Below are positions 46,154-55,396 of a DNA stretch of 64,000 nucleotides, piece by piece. The position numbers were made by a program, and so were the translations under genes. The notes under the pieces were generated by a model. That model was given only the letters and a program-made list of their open reading frames with translations, was not told the origin of the DNA and did not search any database. Source of the DNA: Bacillus sp. THAF10 (lineage in GTDB: Bacteria > Bacillota > Bacilli > Bacillales > Bacillaceae_I); the NCBI RefSeq assembly GCF_009363695.1, contig NZ_CP045403.1, positions 2,026,001-2,090,000 of the forward strand, written 5' to 3'. Numbering within the stretch: the stretch's first letter is position 1; each line of letters opens with the position of its first letter.

Positions 46154-46184
46154 TTTATGTTCTCCGTTCCATTGTGATCCCAAA

Positions 46185-46385
46185 AGGATGTTTCCACAAC
46201 TTTGTTGCTACTACGTATAGTTAAGAAGCCCTTAAACAAGGTTGCTGTCGTGCTCTTTTCGTGGAGAAAGTTTGAACTATGTGACCAATTTTTCTTCGAA
46301 TATAGATTGGAAAAAGTCTTAATTCCAACTTTTTCCTGGTTGATAGCAACAATCCTTTAGTAAAGAGCTTTCTAAAAAAACTATA
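46185..46385 (-). repeat. interspersed intergenic repeat, copy 2
   Basis: Read leftward, this stretch aligns with 3416-3593: shared blocks include TTGTTGCTAT, ACCAGGAAAAA, GAAGAAAAATTG-TCA and GAGCACGACAG in order. A 9-bp hairpin (46309-46317 with 46328-46336) is present in this copy. An open frame crosses it but overlaps the PAP2 gene and shows no protein-like features. Confidence 0.65.
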
Positions 46386-46405
46386 CCACGGAACAGATTC
46401 ATTCG

Positions 46406-47065
46406 TCACCCGAAATTTTTTCGGTGCATAAGCTTTTTCTTTTCTCTCCAGTTTACATAAATGGAATATATGCCATAAAGACCAAATAACCAGGTTGCTC
46501 CTGCACCAAATCCTGCAAATACATCTAGTGGAAAATGAACCCCTAAATAGATTCTGCTTAACCCAATAAGAAAAATCAAAAGTACAAAACATCCAACCGT
46601 CAAAAGTTTAGAACTCTTTTTCTTCATATAATGGTACGATAACAAAGCTAGCATCCCATAAAAGGCCATTGAATTCATGGAATGACCACTTGGAAAGCTA
46701 TAAAATGAAGCTTCCACAATATGGTCAAGCGTTGGTCTTTCTCTTTCAAACAAGGTTTTTAAAGCTGTATTTGCAAACCTGACGCCTAGCAGATTGATCC
46801 ATAATAATAGAAGGATTGCCCAATTATTTTTCCAAACAATGATAACACTTAAGAGAGTTAATGTTGGAAAAAAGAAATTTCTAGAGCCTATCTCAGATAA
46901 GAAGATAAAAAAGTAATCAGCGCCCGTAAATTGATAGAGAGCCTCCCCAAGAAATCTGTCATACCTGACTACTATATTTATTTGTAAGCTAAGAGATATT
47001 AGTACTGTGATAAACAATAGGATTGCAGCTGTAATTAGGTACTTTTTAGGTGAAAAATATTTCAA
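46406..47065 (-). CDS. PAP2 family membrane phosphatase
   Basis: The roughly 219-residue protein has about six membrane segments and the three PAP2 motifs: KTLFERERP near residue 104, the PSGHSMNS motif near 125, and SRIYLGVHFPLDV near 173. It probably dephosphorylates phosphatidylglycerol phosphate, undecaprenyl pyrophosphate or a similar lipid. I choose TTG 47065 (MKYFSPKKYLIT), 9 bases after GAAGGTG, over the GTG 47077 that forms part of the ribosome site. Confidence 0.87.
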   Translation of the reverse strand: MKYFSPKKYLITAAILLFITVLISLSLQINIVVRYDRFLGEALYQFTGADYFFIFLSEIGSRNFFFPTLTLLSVIIVWKNNWAILLLLWINLLGVRFANTALKTLFERERPTLDHIVEASFYSFPSGHSMNSMAFYGMLALLSYHYMKKKSSKLLTVGCFVLLIFLIGLSRIYLGVHFPLDVFAGFGAGATWLFGLYGIYSIYVNWREKKKLMHRKNFG

Positions 47066-47141
47066 AACAAAGGGCACCTTCTTTCACATGGTTTTTCTAG
47101 TCGAAAAACTCCATGATGTTAAGGTAGCCCATTATGTTTTG

Positions 47142-49055
47142 TTATAAACTTTTCAGTAAGAGTTTTTTCAATAAGGGAAAAAGAATATCCGGTAGCTCAT
47201 TAATATTTGGCACAAGTATGCTATATTTTCCATACATATTTTGAATGGTTTTCACTTGTGCTTCTTCTATTTCTCCATTGGCAAGAAACACATTTATGAC
47301 CTCTATCCCACTTTTTCGGGCTTCCATCACAGCTTGGTGGGTATCGACTATTCCATTTTTCTCGTAATCCATTGCAGCAGGTTCACCATCTGAGAAAACG
47401 AGTAGGAATTTTTGTTTTTCTCTTCGTTGGTTGAGCCTCTTTGTAGTATGGCGAATCGCATAGCCATCTCTATTGTCTTCCTCTGGTGTAAGCTGCAATA
47501 TTTCTGGCCCTGACTGCTTTTTAAGGCTGGAAGAATAATCGATGACAGCCTTGAAATAGTTCGGCTGGCTCGTTTTTGTTGCATCGTTTGTATCCTCCCA
47601 AAAACCAACCACTTCATGTGGAACCAAAACAGACTTTAATGCTTCATGGAACAAGGTAATTCCATATTTTGTTTCATCCATCTTATCAAACATGGACGCA
47701 GAACAATCCACAAGCAAGGAAAAAACAGCATCAATTTCAATAGAGAGATTGTCCTTTTTATAAAAGACTCTCGGGTTTTCATCTGTAAACCATGGCATTA
47801 GTTTTTTACTTAACCTGCCAAAAGGTAAATCACTACGTGGAAGTATCTTTTTGTGTTCTAATGTTTTTTGTATCAGTTGTTTTAGTTTCTTTTGATAAGG
47901 AGCAATGATTGTTTTCACCTTATCATAAGCCACGTGGTCTTCCCTATTAACAGGAACAGGTTGAAGAAAGACTGGATACGCATATTTGTTTTCTTTACCA
48001 AACTCCGCTCCACTTCCCCCTTCTTTTTTTTCGTTGTTAATGACATCCATCATGTCAAGCTTAGAGTAATCATTACGAGTGGTTTTTTGACTTTGACCTT
48101 GCACATACCCCATTGCTTGGTCTCCATCTTCTCCTTCTCGTATGCCCTCACCCATTAAATCCATCTTCGTTCCTTGCTCTAAATCAAATTGAAGAAAGCT
48201 TTTACTGTTACTATCAGACTCGCGGTGCCATGTTGGAAGCTTTTCTTCTTGTATTTCTTCTTCTTCTGTTTCTTTATGCTTACTATCATCATTTTTTAAT
48301 TCGCTTTTTCGTTTCAAATCATCAAAGCTTGGACCGCTTTCCTCTTCTTTCGTGAAATCTGGGAAAAAGAAGTAGGTATTTAGCATGTCCTTTTCTACTA
48401 CATCTTCTAAAACATCGAGAATGTTTAAGGTGATTTTCTTAATTTCTTCTGTATGATCTGCTTCATAGGTCTTTGAAGCTTCCTCTCTTAAGTAAGGGAG
48501 CGCAAGATTGAGCCTCTCATGCAGGGTTGGTATCTCCTCTAGCGGGTTATCCGTCGTTAACAGCAAAAATAACACGTTATAGAGAGCATCAGTTAGGATA
48601 TTTCTTTCAGCATTTACGGTTAACTGACTACGAAAGTATTTGCGGTACTCCTGCCTTCTTACTAAAAAGGTGTTAATTGTACCTGGTCTTTCCCTTTTGC
48701 AAATTTCCTCAAGCCGAATATCCTCGAGTAACATGAATAGCTGTCTTGCAAAGCTTTTTAGCGGAGAATGTTTAATACGTGTAAGAAAATCTTGCACTAC
48801 AAGGTAATCTGTATGATGAACAGAACCAATTCCACGTAAATACACGTCACTTCTCATGCCATGAAATTTTTCAAACTCTGGATGATTATCCCAAAAGAGG
48901 CTAAGATATACTTTGTTTTCAAAAGGATCAAAATATGACTTAAAGGCATATTCCACTTCTACCCCATTTTTTTTAGATAAGGAAACAACTAAGTCAGATA
49001 ACTGCATAAATAAAAAGGAATCGATTTTTTTATCATTAAAAACAATTGGTCTCAA
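47142..49055 (-). CDS. yojO: VWA-domain protein of MoxR/NorD type (YojO-like)
   Basis: The 637-residue protein has an N-terminal helical region, an acidic low-complexity middle (residues 230-310) and a C-terminal von Willebrand A domain with MIDAS motif DCSAS near residue 436, a downstream threonine, and SDGEPAA. It resembles NorD/CobT-like partners of MoxR ATPases. The start is TTG at 49055, 8 bases after GAGGCG, which overlaps the yojN stop. The pair is thought to remodel or insert metal into a target, but the target in Bacillus is unknown. Confidence 0.87.
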   Translation of the reverse strand: MRPIVFNDKKIDSFLFMQLSDLVVSLSKKNGVEVEYAFKSYFDPFENKVYLSLFWDNHPEFEKFHGMRSDVYLRGIGSVHHTDYLVVQDFLTRIKHSPLKSFARQLFMLLEDIRLEEICKRERPGTINTFLVRRQEYRKYFRSQLTVNAERNILTDALYNVLFLLLTTDNPLEEIPTLHERLNLALPYLREEASKTYEADHTEEIKKITLNILDVLEDVVEKDMLNTYFFFPDFTKEEESGPSFDDLKRKSELKNDDSKHKETEEEEIQEEKLPTWHRESDSNSKSFLQFDLEQGTKMDLMGEGIREGEDGDQAMGYVQGQSQKTTRNDYSKLDMMDVINNEKKEGGSGAEFGKENKYAYPVFLQPVPVNREDHVAYDKVKTIIAPYQKKLKQLIQKTLEHKKILPRSDLPFGRLSKKLMPWFTDENPRVFYKKDNLSIEIDAVFSLLVDCSASMFDKMDETKYGITLFHEALKSVLVPHEVVGFWEDTNDATKTSQPNYFKAVIDYSSSLKKQSGPEILQLTPEEDNRDGYAIRHTTKRLNQRREKQKFLLVFSDGEPAAMDYEKNGIVDTHQAVMEARKSGIEVINVFLANGEIEEAQVKTIQNMYGKYSILVPNINELPDILFPLLKKLLLKSL

Positions 49056-49066
49056 AATTCATCGCC

Positions 49067-49942
49067 TCAGTTAAATAAAGTTTGAGCAACGTTGAGAATT
49101 GCCGCTTTTTCACGTTCGTCTTCTAGCTTTTCAACTATCGCTCGGTGAACTGCTCGAAGAGGTGGTAAATAGACACTAAGATCACAAGCATCTAATAATG
49201 CCCGGATGGAGGCTGCCTCCTCTGAAAGGTTTCCGTTTTGGACAAGCGCAATTAAATCACTAGAAAGTGTGACAAATTTCTTTAGTAGTTTTTCGTCTTT
49301 AAGTTGGGATTGGTTTGTAAGGATTTGAAGTAAGGTCTCACCTTGTACATAAGGAACATCCACAACCACAAATCGGTTTTTTAAGGCTTCATTTAATGGG
49401 ACTGTTCCCACATAGCCCTCGTTGATTGCCGCAATTACTCCAAAACCGTTTTTGGCTTTCACCACTTCCCCTGTGAAGGGGTTTGTGATGGTTTTCCGGT
49501 AATCCAACACTCCGTTTAATATTGGTAAGGTTTCTGGTTTTGCCATATTAATCTCATCAATATAGAGAAGATGCCCCTTTTTCATTGCTTGGATAACTGG
49601 TCCGGGTACAAAATCAATTATAGATTTCCCATCTACCTCATTTATTGTTTTAAAACCTAGAAGTGCCTCTGCATCAAGATCTACTGAGCAGTTTATACTG
49701 TACATAGGTTGCTGATAAATGGAGGAAAGTGTTTCTGCAAGCTTCGTTTTCCCAGATCCAGTCGGCCCTTTTAATAAAACGTTCTTATCCAAAGCAAGGG
49801 CAATGACACTATCATAGAGAATATTCATGTCAGCTGAAGCATACCCAGCCTTTCCTATATCCGTTTGCTCTTCCTCTTTGGCATAACGTGATTTTAGTAC
49901 GTTTTGTATTTGCAGTGGTAATTGATCTATAGTAAACAACAT
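49067..49942 (-). CDS. yojN: MoxR/NorQ-type AAA+ ATPase (YojN-like)
   Basis: The 291-residue ATPase has Walker [10 protein letters not shown] near residue 60, Walker [15 protein letters not shown] near residue 125, and the sensor [25 protein letters not shown]. It is the NorQ/MoxR partner of the VWA protein 11 bases downstream. Two tandem ATGs occur at the start; the second (49942) has the better 6-base spacing to AAAGGAG. Confidence 0.88.
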   Translation of the reverse strand: MLFTIDQLPLQIQNVLKSRYAKEEEQTDIGKAGYASADMNILYDSVIALALDKNVLLKGPTGSGKTKLAETLSSIYQQPMYSINCSVDLDAEALLGFKTINEVDGKSIIDFVPGPVIQAMKKGHLLYIDEINMAKPETLPILNGVLDYRKTITNPFTGEVVKAKNGFGVIAAINEGYVGTVPLNEALKNRFVVVDVPYVQGETLLQILTNQSQLKDEKLLKKFVTLSSDLIALVQNGNLSEEAASIRALLDACDLSVYLPPLRAVHRAIVEKLEDEREKAAILNVAQTLFN

Positions 49943-49991
49943 CATTACTCCTTTTTATCGATACATATTGAATAGTATGGCTTAATTTCTT

Positions 49992-50024
49992 AAAAAAAGC
50001 TGCTGACATCGTGTCAACAGCTTT
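49992..50024 (-). terminator. terminator of the TerC-family gene
   Basis: Read leftward, AAAGCTGTTGACA pairs with TGTCAGCAGCTTT with one mismatch, followed by seven T in all. Confidence 0.8.
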
Positions 50025-50063
50025 CATCATTATAGCAGGAATATAAAGTTACTTGAAGTAATT

Positions 50064-50846
50064 TTACTTTATGCTATCTACTTCGCGAACATTTTTATCT
50101 TTACCGGATATAATCCACGATCCAGCAGCAATCCCAATTAAAACAATCCAGAATAATGTTTTAAACAGCCCGCTGTGTACGAAGTCGTGAGGCAAGACGC
50201 CAACACTTGGATGAGCTAAGGTATACATAGCTAGCTTAAATCCAACCCAACCTACGATTAGAAATGCTGCTGTTTCTAGGGTTGGTCGCTCTTTTAATAA
50301 TTTTACAAAAAGAGTTGCTGCAAATCGCATAATAACGACACCAATAAAACCACCTAAAAAGATGACGATAAATTGACCCCCATCAATTCCGCCTATTTTC
50401 GGCAGACTTGTTTGTGGTAGAGTCATTGCAAGGGCAAATGCCGCCAGAATTGAATCTACAGCGAACGCAATATCTGCCAATTCTACTTTAAACACGGTCA
50501 TCCAAAAACCAGATTGCTTTCTCGTTTTATCAACTGTTGCCGCATGTTCCACCTTGGCAACAGCGAACTTCCTCCAGAGGTGATTGAGGGCGATAAACAA
50601 TAGGTAAGCAGCTCCAATTGCTTGAACCTGCCAAATGGTAACTAGGTAAGAAATTGCAAATAATGAACCGATACGGAACACTAAAGCACCTGCCAACCCA
50701 TAAAAGAGTGCCTTTTTTCTTGCTTCTTCCGGGAGATGCTTGACCATAATAGCTAGGACAAGTGCGTTATCTGCAGCCAGGATACCTTCTAAGGCAATTA
50801 ATACAAGAAGTACCCAGCCATACTCTAATAATAATGATAATTCCAT
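50064..50846 (-). CDS. meeY: TerC family membrane protein, Mn2+ riboswitch-controlled (MeeY/YkoY type)
   Basis: The 260-residue protein has seven membrane segments with TerC acidic motifs: LIALEGILAADNALVLAIMV near residue 20 and VFKVELADIAFAVDSILAAF near residue 120, which carry conserved Glu/Asp residues. I start at ATG 50846 (MELSLLLEYGW) after GGAGAGGG. A yybP-ykoY manganese riboswitch and terminator lie directly upstream, and B. subtilis YkoY (MeeY) is a riboswitch-controlled TerC protein linked to Mn export and metalation of secreted proteins. That makes a manganese efflux role likely; it is inferred. Confidence 0.9.
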   Translation of the reverse strand: MELSLLLEYGWVLLVLIALEGILAADNALVLAIMVKHLPEEARKKALFYGLAGALVFRIGSLFAISYLVTIWQVQAIGAAYLLFIALNHLWRKFAVAKVEHAATVDKTRKQSGFWMTVFKVELADIAFAVDSILAAFALAMTLPQTSLPKIGGIDGGQFIVIFLGGFIGVVIMRFAATLFVKLLKERPTLETAAFLIVGWVGFKLAMYTLAHPSVGVLPHDFVHSGLFKTLFWIVLIGIAAGSWIISGKDKNVREVDSIK

Positions 50847-50875
50847 GGTTTCCCTCTCCTTTTTCACATAACAAA

Positions 50876-50900
50876 GCCTCTACCTGGCAAAGGTAAAGGC
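50876..50900 (-). promoter_or_regulatory. second hairpin in the meeY leader
   Basis: GCCTTTACCT and AGGTAGAGGC (read leftward) form a hairpin between the riboswitch terminator and the ribosome site. Its 5' arm is also complementary to the terminator's 3' arm (GGTAAAGG), so it may modulate the leader after read-through. Confidence 0.45.
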
Positions 50901-50915
50901 ATTTTATGGAAGCAC

Positions 50916-51062
50916 ATAAAAAGACCTTTACCTAGAACTGTCCAGTTTAGGCAAAGGTCTTGCTAACACCGTTAGGATGCCAATAAAGCCGGAGACTGAT
51001 AAACAGTCACGTCATGACGGCAATATTGTTCTCATAGCTACTCCCCTTTGATTGGGCTTTAA
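50916..51062 (-). ncRNA. yybP-ykoY (Mn2+) riboswitch with transcription terminator
   Basis: Read leftward from about 51060 the leader has the aptamer hallmarks: AAAGGGGAGTAGC, a CCGTCATGACG-type arm, CCGGCTTTATTGGCATCC, and GCAAGACCTTTGCC. The last segment then forms the 5' arm of an intrinsic terminator, AAGACCTTTGCCTA with TAGGTAAAGGTCTT and a TTTTT tail (50917-50961). Because aptamer and terminator share AGACCTTTGCC, Mn2+ binding would hold that segment and let transcription proceed into meeY. Confidence 0.88.
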
Positions 51063-51212
51063 TCGTATGTAGTTTTACTATATTCCTATTCTAGTAGGTT
51101 TGATGTTATGTGTCAAGATTGCATAAATTATAAATGTAGGTATAGGGTTTTCATCTCTGATTGTGATATAATCCATAGCATTATCATACTTATAGAAGGT
51201 TGAGAGAAGAAC

Positions 51213-52574
51213 ATGCAGCAGGTATTTACTTTAAAAGAAAGAATAAGACTATTTTTCAAAATCCTATTCCCTATCCTTATCACCCAACTGGCGTTATTTT
51301 CCATGAACCTGTTTGACATCATGATGACAGGAAATGTTGGAGCTACAGATCTCGCCGGAGTTGCCATTGGTGCAGGGCTATGGGTACCAGTTTTCACAGG
51401 TTTAAGTGGAATCTTATTATCGATCACCCCCATCGTTGCACAATTGACAGGTGCAAAAGATTCAAAAAGCATCCCATTTGCAACCACTCAAGGTTTATAT
51501 GTTTCCATTGCCATGAGCATATTGGTGTTACTTATCGGAGGATTATTTTTGTCTCCTATTTTAGAAGGGATGAGCCTAGAACAAGAAGTAAGAGATGTTG
51601 CATTCTACTATCTTGTTGCTCTTGGATTTGGAATTCTGCCTTTGTTTGCCTATACCGTTCTTCGATGCTTTATTGATGCCCTAGGCCAAACAAGAACTTC
51701 TATGTTTATCACCTTAATGTCTCTTCCAATAAATATTGCATTAAACTATTTGTTTATCTTCGGAAAGTTTGGTTTTCCAGCATTAGGTGGTATTGGTGCC
51801 GGAGTTGCCTCTGCACTAACGTATTGGCTGATTTTGTTTATATCTTTATATATTGTCCTGAAGAAACGACCATTTAAAAACTACCACCTTTTTGACCGGT
51901 TACATCCTATTTCATTTTCAAAATGGAAAGAAATTTTAGTTATCGGTGTACCAATAGGACTATCTATTTTCTTTGAAACGAGCATATTTTCAGCTGTAAC
52001 CCTTTTAATGAGTTCATTTAATACCATTACGATAGCGGCCCATCAGGTTGCTCTAAATTTCGCTTCCCTTCTATATATGGTTCCTTTAAGTATTTCCATG
52101 GCCTTAACCATTCTAGTAGGTTTTGAGGTTGGAGCAAAACGGATTAAAGATGCAAAGCAATATGCCTGGATTGGGGTACTATCAGCGGTACTGCTTTCAT
52201 TAGTTTGTGCAATATTTCTTTATTTCTTTAGAACTGAGGTTGCGTATATGTATACGAAAGATCCTGAAGTTATTTCACTCACCACAGCGTTTTTACTATA
52301 CGCTATCTTTTTTCAGCTATCAGATGCTATAGCTGCCCCTATTCAAGGAGCATTAAGAGGATATAAAGATGTGAATATAACGTTTATTGTAGCTTTTGTA
52401 TCTTATTGGCTCTTAGGACTGCCAATTGGCTATTTTCTTGCTAATTATACAGACCATGGTGCTTTTGGTTATTGGATAGGCTTAATATCTGGTTTAGCAG
52501 CTGGAGCAATCGGGCTAGCGGCACGATTGTATTTTTTACAAAACAAATATTTGAAGACTGCGAAATCAAGATAG
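51213..52574 (+). CDS. MATE family efflux transporter (NorM/YojI-like)
   Basis: The 453-residue protein has 12 membrane helices with the internal MATE duplication (ILITQLALFSMNLFDIMMTGNVGA in the first half and VPIGLSIFFETSIFSAVTLLMS in the second), plus AALDALGQT-like FIDALGQTRTSMF near residue 158. Such pumps expel cationic drugs in exchange for Na+ or H+; B. subtilis YojI is similar in length. The ATG follows GAGAGAAG. Confidence 0.9.
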   Translation: MQQVFTLKERIRLFFKILFPILITQLALFSMNLFDIMMTGNVGATDLAGVAIGAGLWVPVFTGLSGILLSITPIVAQLTGAKDSKSIPFATTQGLYVSIAMSILVLLIGGLFLSPILEGMSLEQEVRDVAFYYLVALGFGILPLFAYTVLRCFIDALGQTRTSMFITLMSLPINIALNYLFIFGKFGFPALGGIGAGVASALTYWLILFISLYIVLKKRPFKNYHLFDRLHPISFSKWKEILVIGVPIGLSIFFETSIFSAVTLLMSSFNTITIAAHQVALNFASLLYMVPLSISMALTILVGFEVGAKRIKDAKQYAWIGVLSAVLLSLVCAIFLYFFRTEVAYMYTKDPEVISLTTAFLLYAIFFQLSDAIAAPIQGALRGYKDVNITFIVAFVSYWLLGLPIGYFLANYTDHGAFGYWIGLISGLAAGAIGLAARLYFLQNKYLKTAKSR

Positions 52575-52665
52575 TTCAGGAGTATTCTTATAGGAATAAT
52601 AAGAGGATTTTGTTGTAAAATGTCGAAATTAGTCATTTATAACATTTATTTAAGGGGTTTTCTGT

Positions 52666-53049
52666 ATGAATCATTATGATTTTGAAAAGGTGATTTATTC
52701 CTTAACTTTTTTCAAAGAAGAACTCGCGATACTATTAGATTATCTTGAGCTTTATGAACAGGCTGATCACCCTCAAAAGCAAGAGTTACATGTTATCATT
52801 GCCAGCCATTTTAAACGTTTCAAAGATGAACTAAAAAAAGAAATAAAAATATTAGTTCAGTATGACGCAAATATGCTGGTTTCTGATTATTTGTTGCCAA
52901 CTCTATCTGTTGTATTTATTTATCTACAAGAAATAGGGGTTAACCGCATAAATCCTAATAGCATAAAAAAAGTGCTGCAACAAATACGAAAAGCCTATCT
53001 TTTTCTTGAACGCTACCATGAGGATCTATTATCACATAATAAAGCATAA
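52666..53049 (+). CDS. unknown helical protein
   Basis: The 127-residue soluble protein starts at an ATG 8 bases after AAGGGG. It is predicted to be mainly alpha-helical (residues 12-60 strongly charged), with no signal, membrane segment or catalytic motif. I do not recognise a family. It is transcribed with or after the MATE gene, 91 bases downstream, and ends at a strong shared terminator. Confidence 0.65.
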   Translation: MNHYDFEKVIYSLTFFKEELAILLDYLELYEQADHPQKQELHVIIASHFKRFKDELKKEIKILVQYDANMLVSDYLLPTLSVVFIYLQEIGVNRINPNSIKKVLQQIRKAYLFLERYHEDLLSHNKA

Positions 53050-53051
53050 AA

Positions 53052-53080
53052 AAAGACAGCCTCAATGGCTGTCTTTCCTC
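53052..53080. terminator. bidirectional terminator
   Basis: AAAGACAGCC (53052-53061) pairs with GGCTGTCTTT (53067-53076) around a 5-base loop. It serves the helical-protein gene and the convergent CAP gene. Confidence 0.85.
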
Positions 53081-53081
53081 A

Positions 53082-53870
53082 TTATTTTCCGATGAACATT
53101 TGTGTCCAATAGTTACCTTCTTCAACATGGCCTACACCAATATGAGTAAAGTTCTCATTCATAATGTTTGCACGGTGACCTTCAGAATTCATCCAAGCAT
53201 TCACTACTTCTTCTGGACTTTGTTGACCTTGGGCAATGTTTTCCCCTGCAGTCTTATATTCCACACCAAATTGTTTCATCATGTCAAACGGAGATCCGTA
53301 AGTTGGACTGTTATGAGAGAAGTAGTTGTTTTTTTGCATGTCATTAGACTTCTCTTTCGCAACCTTGCTTAGCTCAGCATCTAATTCAAGAGGAGCTAAT
53401 CCACCTTTTTCACGCTCAGCATTCGTTAATTCCACTACCTTTTGTTCGAATTCACTTACTTCACCATCTGCAGCTTGTTTTTCTGCTGCTGGCTTTTCAG
53501 CTTGTTCCGTTTTTTGTGGAGCAGGTGCTTGAGCTTCCTCTTTTGGAGCTTCAGCTTTTTCAGGTGCTTTTGCTTCTTGCTTTTGTTCTTCTTTTGGAGC
53601 TTGTTTTTCTGCTGCTTCAGCAGGTGCACCATTCATTTGAACCTTCACACCATATTTGCTTTCTAATTCTTTCATATAGTTATCTAAGAATGCTTTTGCA
53701 TCCTCATGACTTTTAAATTGTTTTCCAGTTAAGGACGTGACATTAGATAAGTCACATGTTGGCTTTGCTGGTGCATTGGATTCTGCTTTTGCAGATAATC
53801 CGAATGGTGCAGCAGTTAAAATAGCTGCAGTAGTAACAGCAGTAAAGATTGATTTCTTGTTGATTTTCAT
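53082..53870 (-). CDS. ykwD: secreted CAP-domain protein, YkwD-like
   Basis: The 262-residue protein has a cleavable signal (residues 1-29, ending SAKAES), a short conserved N-terminal domain, an Ala/Pro/Glu/Lys-rich linker (residues 80-135) and a C-terminal CAP domain (ELTNAEREKGGL, GENIAQGQQSPEEVV, AWMNSEGHRANIM, HIGVGHVEEGNYWTQMFIGK). It resembles B. subtilis YkwD in order and length. The paralogue at 2516-3331 shares the CAP domain but has a lipoprotein anchor. The ATG follows AAGGGGG. Confidence 0.9.
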   Translation of the reverse strand: MKINKKSIFTAVTTAAILTAAPFGLSAKAESNAPAKPTCDLSNVTSLTGKQFKSHEDAKAFLDNYMKELESKYGVKVQMNGAPAEAAEKQAPKEEQKQEAKAPEKAEAPKEEAQAPAPQKTEQAEKPAAEKQAADGEVSEFEQKVVELTNAEREKGGLAPLELDAELSKVAKEKSNDMQKNNYFSHNSPTYGSPFDMMKQFGVEYKTAGENIAQGQQSPEEVVNAWMNSEGHRANIMNENFTHIGVGHVEEGNYWTQMFIGK

Positions 53871-54111
53871 AGGTGAATTTCCCCCTTGAAATAATTTTTG
53901 TGTTGCTCGTTGCTACACGAAAATCATAACACGGGTTTTTTGTAATATTCATGGAAAAATTAAACATATCAAATAGAAAAACTGGGCAATTTTTCATTAA
54001 TGAGGATAATGCCTTATGTAACAATGGAACTCCATGTTTCTTTCTAACACAAAACTACCACCATTTTTCCATAAAAATGAAAGATGTATAAATTATACTA
54101 AAAAAAAGATA

Positions 54112-54236
54112 TTGACAAAGTTTGAAAAGCAATAATATATTACAAAGTGCTCAATTTGTATTACAAAAGTTACATAAAATCACGAAAGAAAAAGGAAAAA
54201 GCTCCCATATTGTAGTTCTTTGGGAGCTTTTTTCTT
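54112..54236 (+). ncRNA. possible short transcript antisense-facing the hmgA terminator
   Basis: TTGACA (54112-54117) and TATATT (54136-54141), spaced by 18 bases, form a rightward promoter that would give a transcript of about 85 nt ending at the hairpin below. No open frame is present. It may be an orphan small RNA or chance; the remaining gap from 53871 holds no gene. Confidence 0.3.
54196..54233. terminator. bidirectional terminator downstream of hmgA
   Basis: AAAAAGCTCCCA (54196-54207) pairs with TGGGAGCTTTTT (54221-54232); T-runs flank it both ways. Confidence 0.85.
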
Positions 54237-55386
54237 ATTTCTCTATCCAAGTAAACATATAGTTTTTATCTTCTATTCCCGTTGCACTCTTCACTACTTT
54301 CAATGGCTTAAACGTATCAATCATTACCGCCAGCTCTAATGTTTCTTTTTTACCGATACTTGCCTCAGTTGTGCCTGGGTGAGGTCCATGAGGGATTCCC
54401 GATGGATGAAGAGTGATGGAACCTTCTTTTATACCTTTTCGACTCATGAAATTGCCGGCCACATAGTAAAGCAGTTCATCACTATTTACATTACTATGGT
54501 AATAAGGTGCTGGAATGGCTTCTGGATGATAATCATAAAGTCTAGGTACGAAGGAACATACGACAAAATTATGCCCTTCAAAGGTTTGGTGAACAGGAGG
54601 TGGCTGATGCACTCTGCCTGTAATTGGTTCGAAATCTTCTATATTAAACACCCATGGATAGAGATAACCATCCCAACCGACTACATCTAGAGGATGATGT
54701 CCGAGGATATGAGAATGCATTAGTCCTCTTGATTTTGTTAAAACTTCGAATTCCCCTTTTTCATTGTATGTTTCAAGTGTCTCTGGTCCTCTAAAATCAC
54801 GTTCGCAAAATGGACTGTGTTCAAGGAGCTGACCATATTCATTCCGATAGCGCTTAGGGGTTGTCATTTGACTAAATGCTTCAACAATCAACATTTTTGT
54901 TTCTTCATTTGGTATAACCTTATAGATCGTACCAATGGGGATTGTTACATAATCTCCTTTACGGTAAGTAATTGTTCCAAACATCGTTTCCACAACACCA
55001 GAACCGTAATGAATAAATAAAAGTTCATCGCCGTCTCCATTTCGGTAATAGCTCTTCATCTCTTCAGTAACAAGTGCTGTACCAATTAAAAGGTCGTTAT
55101 TCCCTAAAAGATACTCTCTAGCGTCAAGAGCATTTCCTCTTTTTTCAATAGAAGGAGTAAGAAGGTGACGATGATTTAACGGACTGTCTTCTTCATATTG
55201 AGGTAAGTAGCTACCAATCAGTTCCGATTTCACTACTTCTGTTGGGAGAAAGTGGTGATAAAGTATGGATTGTGTACCTGAAAAACCTTTCGTCCCCATT
55301 ACCTGCTCCCGATACAAGGTACCATCCTCTTTTTTAAACTGTGTATGACGTTTTTGTGGTATTTTCCCTAGCGATCGATAATACAT
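54235..55386 (-). CDS. hmgA: homogentisate 1,2-dioxygenase
   Basis: It opens homogentisate to maleylacetoacetate with Fe(II) and O2. The 383-residue protein has the cupin-like iron site: PYYHSNVNSDELLYYVAGNF (near residue 300, His and Glu ligands) and HPSGIPHGPHPG (near residue 335). The shorter form is typical of Bacillus and related bacteria. It is the last gene of the tyrosine operon and is preceded by a GAGGTGA site. Confidence 0.92.
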   Translation of the reverse strand: MYYRSLGKIPQKRHTQFKKEDGTLYREQVMGTKGFSGTQSILYHHFLPTEVVKSELIGSYLPQYEEDSPLNHRHLLTPSIEKRGNALDAREYLLGNNDLLIGTALVTEEMKSYYRNGDGDELLFIHYGSGVVETMFGTITYRKGDYVTIPIGTIYKVIPNEETKMLIVEAFSQMTTPKRYRNEYGQLLEHSPFCERDFRGPETLETYNEKGEFEVLTKSRGLMHSHILGHHPLDVVGWDGYLYPWVFNIEDFEPITGRVHQPPPVHQTFEGHNFVVCSFVPRLYDYHPEAIPAPYYHSNVNSDELLYYVAGNFMSRKGIKEGSITLHPSGIPHGPHPGTTEASIGKKETLELAVMIDTFKPLKVVKSATGIEDKNYMFTWIEK

Positions 55387-55396
55387 GATCTCACCT

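Noticed and set aside
46221..46592. 123-residue open frame on the minus strand
   Set aside because: It overlaps the well-supported PAP2 gene in another frame, crosses the interspersed repeat and lacks any protein family feature or ribosome site.
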